Shown here: positions 1 to 8,007 of the stretch, one piece after another | Position numbering within the stretch: position 1 is the stretch's first letter | How the letters are laid out: every line of letters starts with the position of its first letter | DNA from: Candidatus Thiosymbion sp. | GTDB taxonomy: Bacteria > Pseudomonadota > Gammaproteobacteria > Chromatiales > Chromatiaceae | NCBI GenBank assembly: GCA_018435665.1 | Contig: JAHDND010000022.1 | Location: forward strand, 24,909 to 88,908 | DNA length: 64,000 nucleotides | Direction: 5' to 3' | Position numbers and translations under genes: made by a program | Notes under the pieces: generated by a model | Database searches by the model: none | What the model saw: the letters and a program-made list of their open reading frames with translations, nothing else | What the model was told of the DNA's origin: nothing

Positions 1-2385
1 GTAGCTACCGACCTGTTCCTGCACCAGCAGGTTGGTCTTGGACTGGAAGTCTCGGTCCACCATCACACGCTTGGCATAGGCCTTTCGGACAACGTGATAG
101 ATCGCAGAGAGCGTCGTGTAGGGATCGATAAAGGGCCGCAGAAAGGCATCGGGCGAGATGATCTCGTAGAGCATCTCCAGCTCTTTGAACTCCTTGAAGA
201 ACTCCTTTCGCCGCCCCGGGTCGCGGAAGTGCTCGATGAGGGTATCGACGTCCTTGTCGTTGAACTGCTGCTCGATCAGGCCGAGGTAATCCGGGGCCTT
301 GGTCTCCATCTTGTTCTTGAACAGCACCTTCAGGAGCTTAAGATCCTTGACGATGGCGTTGATCTCGTCGCTGTCGAAGGCGAGGGCCTTTTCGAGCTTG
401 TCGAAGATGCCGACAAAATCGAGGACGAAGCCGTGAGGCTTCACCATCTCCTGCGCCTCGTTCTCATAGGGACGGTTCACCCGGGCGATGGCCTGCAGCA
501 GCGTGTGGTCACGCATCGGCTTGTCGAGATACATGGCGTAGAGCAGGGGTGCGTCGAAGCCAGTCAGAAGCTTCTCGGTGACGATGAGGATCTTGGGCTG
601 CTGGTCGAGCCTGCCGAAGCTCTTGCGGATCTGCCGCTCCCGCTTGGGGTCGAGGTGGAATTCCTTCAGCAGCTTCGAGTCGTTGTTGCTGCCGGTGTAG
701 ACCACCTCGGAATACTCGGGCGGGAGGAACTGATCGAGGGCGTGCTTGTAATGGGCGCAGGCTTCGCGATCAACCCCGACGAGGAAGGCCTTGTAGCCCA
801 GCGGCTCGACGTTCTCGCGGTAGTGGTCGGCGACGAACTGCGCTACCTGCTGGATGCGCTCCTTGCCTTTGAGAAAGTTTTTCAGGTTCACCGCCCGTTC
901 GAGGATCTTGTTCAGCTCCTCGATGTCGGCCACGCCCTCGGCTTCGGCCAGCGACAGGAACTCCTTGTCCAGCGTCTCGTGAGGGACGAGCATTTCATTG
1001 GGGGCGAGTTGGTAGTAGAGCGGCAGCGTGGTGCCGTCCTCGATGCTGTCGGCGATGGAATACTTGTGCAGGTAGCCCTGGTCGTCCTCGCAGCCGAAGG
1101 TCTTGAAGGTGCCTTTGCCATACACCGTCTTGTCCACCGGCGTGCCGGTGAAGCCGATGAAGGTCGCGTTCGGCAGGCCCGCCATGAGGAAGTTGCCGAG
1201 GTCGCCGCTTGTGGTGCGGTGGGCTTCGTCGATGAGGACGTAGATGTTCGAGCGCGTATTCAGGTTCGCCGGCATGTCGCGGAACTTGTGGATCATCGTC
1301 ACGATGATGCCCCGGTAGTCGTCGCGCAGGAGCTGGTTGAGCCGGGCGATGCTGCTGGCGTGCTCCAGATTGCCCAGGCCGAGCGCAGCGAGGTTCTTGA
1401 GCATCTGGTCTTCCAGCTCGTTGCGATCGATCATCAGCAGCACGGTCGGCTTGTCCGCCCCAGGCGCGCGGAACAGCCGCTCCGCCGCCTTGATCATGGT
1501 GAAGGTCTTGCCGCTGCCTTGGGTGTGCCAGACCAGGCCGCGGGTGCGCTTGGGATCAAGGGCGCGGCGGACGGTCGCATCCACCGCGCCGGTCTGGTGC
1601 TGGCGCAGGATGTACTTGTTCAGCTCCTCGTCCTTCTCGGCAAAGACGATGTAGTCCTTCAGGAAGGCCAGCACCTGCGGAATGGCGCAGAAGCCCTTCA
1701 CCTTGGCCTCCAGCTTGCCGACCTCCGCGTCCTTCCAGTTGAAGATGTTCCGCCGCACCGTGTTCCAGCTCACCCCGTAGGAAAAGCCGATGGCGTCAGT
1801 GGCGGTGAAAAGCTGCTGTGACACGAACAGCTCGGGCGTCTCGCGGTGGTAACGGCGGATCTGGTCCACCCCCAGGGCAATCGCCTCGTCCTTGTTGGCG
1901 TTCTTGCACTCGATCACCAGCACCGGGATGCCGTTGATGAGAAAGACCACATCCTCCCGCGTGCCGTAGTGGCCGTTGTGAAAGGCCCATTCCTCGGTGA
2001 CTTCGTAAACATTGCGCGCCGGATCGTCGTAATCGATCAGGATCAAATCACGCTCGCGTATCTCTTCATGGTCGAAGAACTTGCCCCGGTTGCGCAGGTG
2101 CTCGACGAATTCCCGGTTGCCGTAGATGTCGGTGTGCAGATGGCGGAACTGCCCGAGCAAGGCCCCCTCGGCCTCGGCGTAGCGCGGGTTGAACTCCCGC
2201 AGCTTGGCGTCGAGCAGATCGTCGAAGAAGAGGGAGCGGTTCTTGGCGCGGTCGGCGGGCGGCACGTCTGGATCAAAGCCGCGCCGCTGCTCGGCTTCCT
2301 CGCGGGACACAAGGGTCCAGCCGATGGCCTCGGCGTATTCAAGAATCCGCGCCTGGACGGTTTTGTGTTCTCCGGGTGTAGGCAT
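1..2385 (-). CDS. hsdR: Type I restriction enzyme R subunit (partial, C-terminus off the left edge)
   Basis: ATP-dependent translocase and nuclease subunit of a type I restriction system, working with HsdM and HsdS on foreign DNA. 795 codons are visible without a stop or frameshift; full-length proteins are about 1000 residues, so only the C-terminus is missing. The N-terminal HSDR_N nuclease domain has the E-C-K of its PD-(D/E)XK site at residues 159-161. The SF2 motor has Walker A GSGKT at 290-294 and DEAH at 386-389. The ATG at 2385 is 13 nt after the fic stop, so it is probably co-transcribed with fic rather than directly with hsdS, from which it has been separated by an inserted module. 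A truncated copy of its own 5' end lies at 4605-4775. Confidence 0.96.
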   Translation of the reverse strand, partial: MPTPGEHKTVQARILEYAEAIGWTLVSREEAEQRRGFDPDVPPADRAKNRSLFFDDLLDAKLREFNPRYAEAEGALLGQFRHLHTDIYGNREFVEHLRNRGKFFDHEEIRERDLILIDYDDPARNVYEVTEEWAFHNGHYGTREDVVFLINGIPVLVIECKNANKDEAIALGVDQIRRYHRETPELFVSQQLFTATDAIGFSYGVSWNTVRRNIFNWKDAEVGKLEAKVKGFCAIPQVLAFLKDYIVFAEKDEELNKYILRQHQTGAVDATVRRALDPKRTRGLVWHTQGSGKTFTMIKAAERLFRAPGADKPTVLLMIDRNELEDQMLKNLAALGLGNLEHASSIARLNQLLRDDYRGIIVTMIHKFRDMPANLNTRSNIYVLIDEAHRTTSGDLGNFLMAGLPNATFIGFTGTPVDKTVYGKGTFKTFGCEDDQGYLHKYSIADSIEDGTTLPLYYQLAPNEMLVPHETLDKEFLSLAEAEGVADIEELNKILERAVNLKNFLKGKERIQQVAQFVADHYRENVEPLGYKAFLVGVDREACAHYKHALDQFLPPEYSEVVYTGSNNDSKLLKEFHLDPKRERQIRKSFGRLDQQPKILIVTEKLLTGFDAPLLYAMYLDKPMRDHTLLQAIARVNRPYENEAQEMVKPHGFVLDFVGIFDKLEKALAFDSDEINAIVKDLKLLKVLFKNKMETKAPDYLGLIEQQFNDKDVDTLIEHFRDPGRRKEFFKEFKELEMLYEIISPDAFLRPFIDPYTTLSAIYHVVRKAYAKRVMVDRDFQSKTNLLVQEQVGSY

Positions 2386-2398
2386 CCTCGATCTCCCG

Positions 2399-3796
2399 TC
2401 AGCGCCAGCTTTCCCGCCAGGCCCGAAATTCGGCCGGCCGCAGCCGATAGCGCGCGATGTTGCCTTCATGGAGGCTCATGATCTCGGTCTCCACGACTTC
2501 GACGAAGCGTGGCTGGTCCGCCGGCGGCACCTGCTCGGAGGCACATTGCCGGACTCGTGCAGCCGCACCCTTTCTGTCCATTCCGGCCCGGACCATGGCG
2601 GCGACCACCTCCGCGATCAGCACGCGGTAACGCAGGCGGAAAGGGTCGGGCTCGCCCAGGGACTGGCGCACCGCCGAGTAGCGGGCGCTGGAACGCTCGT
2701 ACGCCCATACAAAGACATCGCGCAACAACTCGACGCGATTCAGCTCATAGACGCCCAGCACACCTTCGACATAGGCCCGCTCCGGGACATCCACGAAGGA
2801 CAAGGGGCAGAGGTTACCGCGGATCAGCGGAATATTCGCGGCCAGGCGGGAGACGCGTTTATTGACGTCCTCGAAAGCCTGCAGGTAGGCGAGGTGCACC
2901 AGGGCGAAGAAGGCCTGCTCGAACGGATCGGCAATCGCGGCCGCGACATCCAGGATGCTCCCGAAGCATTCTTCAATGAGCTGCGGCACCTCCAGCGGAT
3001 GGTAGACCGTACCGCCGACGCCCACGGGAATGCGCCGCAGGCGACCGCCGGCCTGCGGGTCGGCAAGCAGGTTTTCCGCCAGCAAGGCGTGCAGGTTCAG
3101 GATGGTGTACTGGTTGAAACCGATCTCCTCGGCCTGCTCGACGAGCAGCTCGATGGCCGCCTTGTGGTTCAGGATCATCTGTGCTTCCAGCGCATCCCTG
3201 CCTTCGGCGGCCTCACCCAGATCCAGCAGGCGCTCGGTTTCCAGCAGTGAGTAGGTATTACCCTCCAGGCGGCTGGAGTTCCAGGAGAGATCGATGAGCA
3301 GGCGGCCGTAGATGGTGCGGGCGTAGGTGCCGGCCGGACGCTCACCGCCTGGCGGGCGGCCGATCTCCAGCAAGCGCCGGCGCGTTTCCGCCGGCAGGTA
3401 GTAAGAAACGTTGGGCCGGTAATCATCCAGAAAGTCGCGCCGGTACCCTACCGGCTGCCGGTTCTGAATCGGCGCGCGAACCGCCCGCCCGATTTTCTCT
3501 CCCTCGGGAGAGAGCGGAAGGTAAACCTCGCCCCGCGCCTCGATTCTTGCTTTGCCCGCGATCAGATTTAACGCGCCGGTGACGGCGACAGGAGCGCGAT
3601 AGCGCCGGCCCTTGCCCTCGCCTTCCGCGATCAGCCGCTTCTGCTCGACCAACAGGGCGAGGCGGCGTTGTAGCGTGCGTTTCTCCAGTTCGTCGGGCAG
3701 GCCCGCGAGGATGGCACTTACCGGCACGGCCCCCGGCAGTGCCGCGACGGCCTCGACGATGGCATTGAGCTCTTTTTCCGGGATTCGCTTAGGCAT
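2399..3796 (-). CDS. Fic family protein with N-terminal winged helix and a non-canonical active site
   Basis: 465 residues. Residues 1-70 look like a winged-helix DNA-binding domain. Residues 174-180 carry the Fic inhibitory-helix motif (SSRLEGN, S/TxxxEG/N). The Fic core motif at 305-314 reads LQAFEDVNKR where classical AMPylators have HPFxDGNGR: the catalytic His is replaced by Gln306, while Phe308, Asp310, Asn312 and Arg314 are kept. Classical Fic proteins transfer AMP to hydroxyl side chains; with the His gone, activity cannot be assumed. A regulatory role through the winged helix is equally possible. It sits between hsdS and hsdR with its own AT-rich promoter and iteron-like repeats upstream, so autoregulation is likely (inference). 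Confidence 0.88.
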   Translation of the reverse strand: MPKRIPEKELNAIVEAVAALPGAVPVSAILAGLPDELEKRTLQRRLALLVEQKRLIAEGEGKGRRYRAPVAVTGALNLIAGKARIEARGEVYLPLSPEGEKIGRAVRAPIQNRQPVGYRRDFLDDYRPNVSYYLPAETRRRLLEIGRPPGGERPAGTYARTIYGRLLIDLSWNSSRLEGNTYSLLETERLLDLGEAAEGRDALEAQMILNHKAAIELLVEQAEEIGFNQYTILNLHALLAENLLADPQAGGRLRRIPVGVGGTVYHPLEVPQLIEECFGSILDVAAAIADPFEQAFFALVHLAYLQAFEDVNKRVSRLAANIPLIRGNLCPLSFVDVPERAYVEGVLGVYELNRVELLRDVFVWAYERSSARYSAVRQSLGEPDPFRLRYRVLIAEVVAAMVRAGMDRKGAAARVRQCASEQVPPADQPRFVEVVETEIMSLHEGNIARYRLRPAEFRAWRESWR

Positions 3797-3803
3797 GGGG
3801 CGG

Positions 3804-3879
3804 ATTATATGTCACATAAAAGCTATACATGACACATAAGGGGCTCTATTTGTCGCTTATTCATTTTTTTGTCGCTTAA
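3804..3879 (-). promoter_or_regulatory. Iteron-type operator/promoter of the fic gene
   Basis: An AT-rich segment in otherwise GC-rich DNA. Four direct copies of a 10-bp word, consensus TGWCRCWTAA on the plus strand, start at 3810, 3830, 3851 and 3870, so the spacing is 20, 21 and 19 bp, about two helical turns. A perfect TATAAT (minus strand, 3809-3804) lies only 8 nt before the fic ATG, implying a very short or absent leader. The first repeat abuts the -10 element and the second overlaps where a -35 would fall, as expected for repression by a protein bound on one face of the helix. Confidence 0.6.
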
Positions 3880-3907
3880 GTGGGGTTTCTGTCGTGAATA
3901 CCCGTCC

Positions 3908-4030
3908 AAATCCCTTGCCGGCCTGGACCTGCCCCGAGCGCACTTCATTGGTTTCCGGGTTCCATGCGATCACCGCCTTCGCCCGCGCGCGCCCGGCGGA
4001 GGTGCCCACGCGCAGAATGTCCCTCAGCGC
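3908..4030 (-). pseudogene. HipA toxin fragment (core segment only)
   Basis: An open minus-strand frame encodes about 41 residues that read like the interior of HipA kinase-type toxins: a VGTSAG..ARAKAVIAWNP segment followed by an EVRSGQ segment. There is no start codon of its own, no N-terminal or kinase-catalytic part, and the frame runs into non-homologous sequence and stops within the fic promoter repeats. The piece overlaps the last codons of the PIN-like gene in another frame. It is a deletion remnant. Confidence 0.6.
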
Positions 4031-4353
4031 ATCTTCCCTGCCTTCAGTTGTTCAGCTTCGCGGATAACATCGTCTAATAGACTGCGCTTCAGGTGTAGGC
4101 TGGAACGTTGGAGCAATTCGCTCAGAACTTCCAACAGCGCCTCCTTCGACCGTTGGCCGCGACGAATCGCGCGTGTTACAACGGATTGACCCAGCGCACT
4201 CGGCCGGTACCCCTGCACTTCGCGCCAGACCTCCGTCGGCACCAGTACAACTGGGAAGTCAGCCAGCAGATCGAGGCACCCCAGTTCGTCCAGATGAATC
4301 AGGGGACCCGCGTCGCAGACGATCAGCGGCGGTCGCTGGTCAGTCTCGTCCAT
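4024..4353 (-). CDS. PIN-domain-like toxin (DUF3368-like), probably internally deleted
   Basis: 109 residues. The N-terminus (VCDAGPLIHLDELG) matches the first acidic motif of PIN/VapC-type ribonucleases and the C-terminus resembles the end of DUF3368 proteins, but those are usually about 150-165 residues. The middle with the other acidic residues (the GDxxAIxLA-like segment) appears to be missing. The start overlaps the preceding RHH gene by 14 bp, the usual antitoxin-toxin arrangement. The likely ancestral role is a VapC-like RNase; the present protein may be inactive. Confidence 0.6.
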   Translation of the reverse strand: MDETDQRPPLIVCDAGPLIHLDELGCLDLLADFPVVLVPTEVWREVQGYRPSALGQSVVTRAIRRGQRSKEALLEVLSELLQRSSLHLKRSLLDDVIREAEQLKAGKMR

Positions 4354-4540
4354 GAAGACCCCACTCTACGTCTTCCATGACAAAGGATTCGGTCAGCGAC
4401 CCTTCGTGGGACTCCAGATATCGCCGTAGCGCCTCGGCCAGCAGCTCGTTGAAGTCCATCGCCCAGCCTTCCGCGACGAATGCACGGGCCTGAGCCGCTA
4501 GCTCGGCAGGAAGTTCAGCTTCGATCAAGGTGTTGTTCAT
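4340..4540 (-). CDS. Small RHH/VapB-like antitoxin
   Basis: 66 residues. It has a short beta-strand (LIEAELPAELA) followed by two helices (FNELLAEALRRYLESHE), typical of ribbon-helix-helix antitoxins, and an acidic tail that would bind the toxin. The ATG at 4540 was chosen because the longer open frame upstream has shadow-like composition. It overlaps the downstream PIN-like gene by 14 bp, so the two are translationally coupled. The expected role is neutralising the toxin and repressing the pair's promoter. Confidence 0.65.
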   Translation of the reverse strand: MNNTLIEAELPAELAAQARAFVAEGWAMDFNELLAEALRRYLESHEGSLTESFVMEDVEWGLHGRD

Positions 4541-4604
4541 GGCTTGTCTTCCAAAATGCCTCATGCCTGCCATTAGACTGCGGATGACGCAGATCGATGC
4601 CGCT

Positions 4605-4775
4605 GTCGAAGAACTTGCCCCGGTTGCGCAGGCGCTCGACGAATTCGCGGTTGCCGTAGATGTCGTTGTGCAGATGGCGTAACTGCTCGAGCAATGTGCC
4701 CTCCGCCTCGGCGTGTTCAAGGATGCCGGCCTGGACCGTCTTGTGCTCGCCGGGGAGCGTCATGGTGTCAGGCAT
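4605..4775 (-). pseudogene. Deleted duplicate of the hsdR 5' end
   Basis: 57 codons match the first part of the HsdR protein at 2385 with an internal deletion. The match starts at PGEHKTVQA, jumps from the first AEA of HsdR to its second AEA, and continues through DIYGNREFVE to KFFD, where homology ends abruptly. In intact hsdR the two deletion borders each carry the 12-bp word TACGCCGAGGCC, so loss between direct repeats explains the junction. The fragment begins 8 bp inside the end of hsdS, showing that hsdS and hsdR once overlapped here. Confidence 0.8.
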
Positions 4776-6060
4776 CCAGCCCTGCTAGGTCGAACTCATG
4801 GACGCGGATCTTCGCGGTCATCAGTTCGTGAAGGAGAGTTCGGAAGAGGTCTTGGAGTTGCTCCAGTTTCGACCGATGAACGGCCAACTTCCGATCCAAC
4901 GCATTCGCATGAGCCACGATCTCGTTCTGCTCATCCAAACTCGGTTTTGGAACGGGAAAACCTTTCAGCCGAGTCGCGCTGATGTTGCTTTGGCTGACTG
5001 CCCGTGTGGCGATTGACTTTAACCGAGCCTGAATCTCGTCCGTGTTGAAGTAGCAGTTGAGGAAAAATGGATTCAGCTTCCTCTCTTCTGTCCGGAGCCG
5101 GATCAAATACGACGCGAACACGAATTGACCTTCAGTATCGAAAATCGCTGTACGGCCGACCAGTTCGAGACTGTTGGTGCGGTTGAACAGAATGTCTCCG
5201 CGTTCGACCTTAAACTTTTCGAACTCACTATCGCTGATCTCAACAAACTGAAGGTTGCGCCCGACGATCTGCCCATCGACCTGATTGGTCATCCGGAGAA
5301 TCGGGTAATTCCCCTCGGGATTCCCCTTCACCGACAGTCCATACTGAGCGATTTCAAGCAGCTCCCCCAACTCCACCACCTCCCAGCTTTCGGGGACGGG
5401 GCCGATTTCGGTTTGTTTTTGGGGTTCGTTGCGGAGGCCTTCGGTGAAGAGCTTGTGCATGAGGGCCTTTTTCAGCTCGGTGGTGGTCTGAATGATCCGC
5501 TCTTGCGCTTCGATCGCCCGCTGCACCGTCGAAAGGATGTGCGAGATCTTCTTCTGCTCGGGGAGTGGGGGGAGCGCCATGGGCAACTCCGCCAGCTTCG
5601 ACTGCGAAAGGTTCGGGATCGTCGTGACGTTGCCTCGGCCGAAGTAAAGTTTCGCCACGTCGAAGGCATACCAAAGCCAATACACGCCAAATTGTGGATG
5701 GGCCTTGTCGCCCTTCGCACGGAGGCGATGGAGATGGTTCTGGTACAGGCAGCCATCGACCTCATTGTTCCAAAGTGCTGTTCGCCCGATCGAACCGCCC
5801 TCGCAGACGAGTAGATCGTTTGCCGTAAGTTCGAGACGTGTCTGCTCGGCCTCGCTGAAATGCATTTCATCGAGATCGGTCAGTTCGAGGCGATTCCAGA
5901 AGACGTTTTTGGTTCGGAGAAATGGGCGTTGGTGTTCGCCATCGCGGTTCTTTTTTGAGACCTGCTTTCCCTGCTGAATGTCGAACGACGAATCAATGCG
6001 TTTGACTTCCCAAGCGCATGGGAAGTCGCCGATTTCAGTTTTCTGGAGTTGCACGATCAT
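4768..6060 (-). CDS. hsdS: Type I restriction-modification specificity subunit
   Basis: 430 residues. Two target-recognition domains in tandem, each followed by a conserved helical spacer: the first half ends in an LPPLPEQKKISHIL-type segment with a coiled coil, the second begins at GPVPESWEVVELGEL and ends with a second LDEQNEIVAHANALD spacer. It determines the bipartite DNA site methylated by HsdM2S and cut by HsdR. The ATG at 6060 overlaps the end of the rhuM remnant (ATGA). Its 3' end overlaps the deleted hsdR copy by 8 bp. No frameshift is seen, so modification should be functional. Confidence 0.93.
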   Translation of the reverse strand: MIVQLQKTEIGDFPCAWEVKRIDSSFDIQQGKQVSKKNRDGEHQRPFLRTKNVFWNRLELTDLDEMHFSEAEQTRLELTANDLLVCEGGSIGRTALWNNEVDGCLYQNHLHRLRAKGDKAHPQFGVYWLWYAFDVAKLYFGRGNVTTIPNLSQSKLAELPMALPPLPEQKKISHILSTVQRAIEAQERIIQTTTELKKALMHKLFTEGLRNEPQKQTEIGPVPESWEVVELGELLEIAQYGLSVKGNPEGNYPILRMTNQVDGQIVGRNLQFVEISDSEFEKFKVERGDILFNRTNSLELVGRTAIFDTEGQFVFASYLIRLRTEERKLNPFFLNCYFNTDEIQARLKSIATRAVSQSNISATRLKGFPVPKPSLDEQNEIVAHANALDRKLAVHRSKLEQLQDLFRTLLHELMTAKIRVHEFDLAGLDA

Positions 6061-6478
6061 ACCCCGATCTTCTCCAGGGTCATGTAGTTCTTGGCGACGC
6101 TGACATCGAACTTCTGGATTTTTCCATGGGGCGCATCTTTCCATGTGGTCAGGCCCATGTGCTGTTTCCCGGCATCGGCCCGGTCCACATGTAGTGGCCG
6201 GTGTCGTAGTTTTTGCCATCGGTGGCAGTTATCCGGAATTTTTGGATAACTGACCCTTCCTCCAACTTACTGTCTTTGAATACTTTCCGCAGGTGGTAGT
6301 TGATCGTCCGGACGTCCACGTCATAAAGAGTCGCCATCATTTTCTGGCTGAGCCAGACGTCTTCATCCGCGTAGATCGCCTCGACGCCGCCTTCGGCCTT
6401 GGCGGTGATGAAGTGGAGGTATACCGCCGCGGAGGAACATGTGATGGAGGTTTCCTTGTTGTCTGGCTTCTTTTTCAT
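6057..6478 (-). pseudogene. RhuM-family gene remnant (two segments fused by deletion)
   Basis: The first about 90 codons match the N-terminus of RhuM-family proteins (VYLHFITAKAEGGVEAIY, then a winged-helix segment ending KNYDTGHY). The frame then switches and stops. In another frame the RhuM C-terminal segment continues (GKQHMGLTTWKDAP, then SVAKNYM), ending in an early TGA that overlaps the hsdS ATG. About 200 internal residues, and most of the C-terminal tail, are gone. It keeps ATGA overlaps with both neighbours, so it may persist only as a translation-coupling linker in the operon. Confidence 0.75.
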
Positions 6479-8007
6479 GCGTTGCCTCCTGGCTTTTCCA
6501 ACTCCGCCAGTAACGCCTGGCCCCTGGCGGTGAGCCGGTATTTCTGGAGGCGACTGCTGGGTTTTTCGGGGATGGTGGGCTCGATGAGGCCGCCGTTCAC
6601 CATGCGCTTGATCTGCTTGTGGAGTTCGCCGGAGACTGATTTGTGTCCGAGGATCGGCGCAATGGCGGCTTTGCCGAGAGGCTGCGGTCGGATGGCCAGC
6701 ATGACCTTGGCGGCCAAAGCCGACTCTAGCCGTGACTCTAGCCGTGACTCTAGCTGTCCGCCTCGGTCCTGACCTGGTCCCGACGGGGTCGCCGACCCAG
6801 TGGCCGGCCTGTGGACGGTCAGGACGAAGGAGCCGCCATCCAACCGGATTTCAGGTTCGGGAAGCCCGGCCTTGCTGCAGCGGTGGATCATGTCGCGGAT
6901 GCCGGTGCCCATGCGCTCGATGTATTTGGTGAGATACATGGGCTCGGCGAGCAGCGGGTTGTGCGGGACGGAGGCGTGCGGGCCGCGCAGTTTTTCGAGG
7001 GTCAGGGTGGGTGGCAGGGAGCCGGGGTTCCAAATTTCCAGCCGGTCCTTGAAAAGCATGACCTGCACGCTGGCGTTGCTGGTGTAGTCACGATGCACGA
7101 CGGCGTTGACGATGGCCTCGGCGACAACCTCCTGCGGGATTTCGTATTTCGTGGGCACCTGGGTGCTGTGCTCGCGGGTGCCGACCCAGAGATCGATTTT
7201 GGAGAGCACGAAGTCCTTGGCCTGGTCCACGAGGTCGAAGACCGTGCCCTTGTACACCTGATAGGAAGGGATGGGCTTGGCCACTTCATAGCCGTGGAAG
7301 TGGGCGCATTTCACCTCGGAAGTGATCAGGAAGCGTTGCGGCTGTTTGCCGAACAACAGGATGGCGGCATGGGTCGGCCGTCCTTTGTCGAGCAGGTTGA
7401 GGTGGGTCAGCACCTCATGGGGCGGCGTGTCCTCCGGCAACGGGAAATTGCGCCCACGGCGGGCCAGCCCGAGAAAGCGGGTGATCTTTTCCTGGTCCAG
7501 GTCGTCGAGCGCGGCGTTTCGGCAGAACGTGGCATCGAAGGGTCCCAAACGGATCAGCTCGCGCTCTTCAAGAATCCGGACCAGGCTGGCATAGACGGCG
7601 GCGACCAGTTCTTCGGAGGAATTGAAACGCCGACGGACGAGGTGGTCCCCGGCGTCGCGGATCAAGGCGCGCATTTTCGGGTGCTTGGCATCATCGGCCG
7701 CGCCCTTGACGAAGATCAGGCGGGTCTTGCCCAGCCGGGTGGCCTCGTTCAATTCAAGGTGGGTGGGCGAGAGGCCGTCCTTGTTTTCCCAGCCGTAGTC
7801 GTCGCCAAAGAGACCGAGGTAGAGATCGCAGTTCCGGACTTCATCGAGATAGATGGCATCGGGCCGACGGTCGGAAGCGGAGACATCGCTCTCAAACCGG
7901 AAGGTATCGAAGAAACGCCGCAGCAACGGGTCGCCGGAAAGATAGTCGGCCAGCGCCCTGCGCTCGGCGGCGAATTCCTTCTGGACGCTGCTGATGAAGA
8001 TCCTCAT
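6475..8007 (-). CDS. DUF4062 plus RecG-like ATP-binding regulator
   Basis: 510 residues. Residues 1-115 form a DUF4062 domain (starts MRIFISSVQKEF, with an LYLGLFGDDYG segment), a fold related to TIR-like signalling domains. Residues 160-400 resemble the ATP-dependent DNA helicase RecG-related, GHKL-type ATPase domain (EVVAEAIVNAVVHRDY; ERMGTGIRDM). A C-terminal winged helix follows. Such proteins are often embedded in type I restriction operons; their function is unclear. It overlaps hsdM and rhuM' by ATGA on both sides. Between the ATPase and winged helix sit three 12-bp repeats encoding RLES. Confidence 0.85.
   Translation of the reverse strand: MRIFISSVQKEFAAERRALADYLSGDPLLRRFFDTFRFESDVSASDRRPDAIYLDEVRNCDLYLGLFGDDYGWENKDGLSPTHLELNEATRLGKTRLIFVKGAADDAKHPKMRALIRDAGDHLVRRRFNSSEELVAAVYASLVRILEERELIRLGPFDATFCRNAALDDLDQEKITRFLGLARRGRNFPLPEDTPPHEVLTHLNLLDKGRPTHAAILLFGKQPQRFLITSEVKCAHFHGYEVAKPIPSYQVYKGTVFDLVDQAKDFVLSKIDLWVGTREHSTQVPTKYEIPQEVVAEAIVNAVVHRDYTSNASVQVMLFKDRLEIWNPGSLPPTLTLEKLRGPHASVPHNPLLAEPMYLTKYIERMGTGIRDMIHRCSKAGLPEPEIRLDGGSFVLTVHRPATGSATPSGPGQDRGGQLESRLESRLESALAAKVMLAIRPQPLGKAAIAPILGHKSVSGELHKQIKRMVNGGLIEPTIPEKPSSRLQKYRLTARGQALLAELEKPGGNA
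6722..6757 (-). repeat. Three 12-bp in-frame tandem repeats in the DUF4062 gene
   Basis: Three near-identical copies of a 12-bp unit (plus strand GACTCTAGCCGT; the last copy has one change) encode RLES-type tetrapeptides between the ATPase-like domain and the C-terminal winged helix. The repeat adds four residues per copy without breaking the frame. Confidence 0.9.

Noticed and set aside
94..1821. 575-codon open frame on the plus strand
   Set aside because: It is antisense to hsdR, which has all its nuclease and motor motifs on the minus strand; the plus frame has repetitive Val/Leu/Glu/Asp composition and no recognisable motif.
4515..4775. 86-residue frame as a functional small protein
   Set aside because: Its first 57 residues are the start of HsdR with an internal deletion and the rest has no similarity; it is best read as a remnant.
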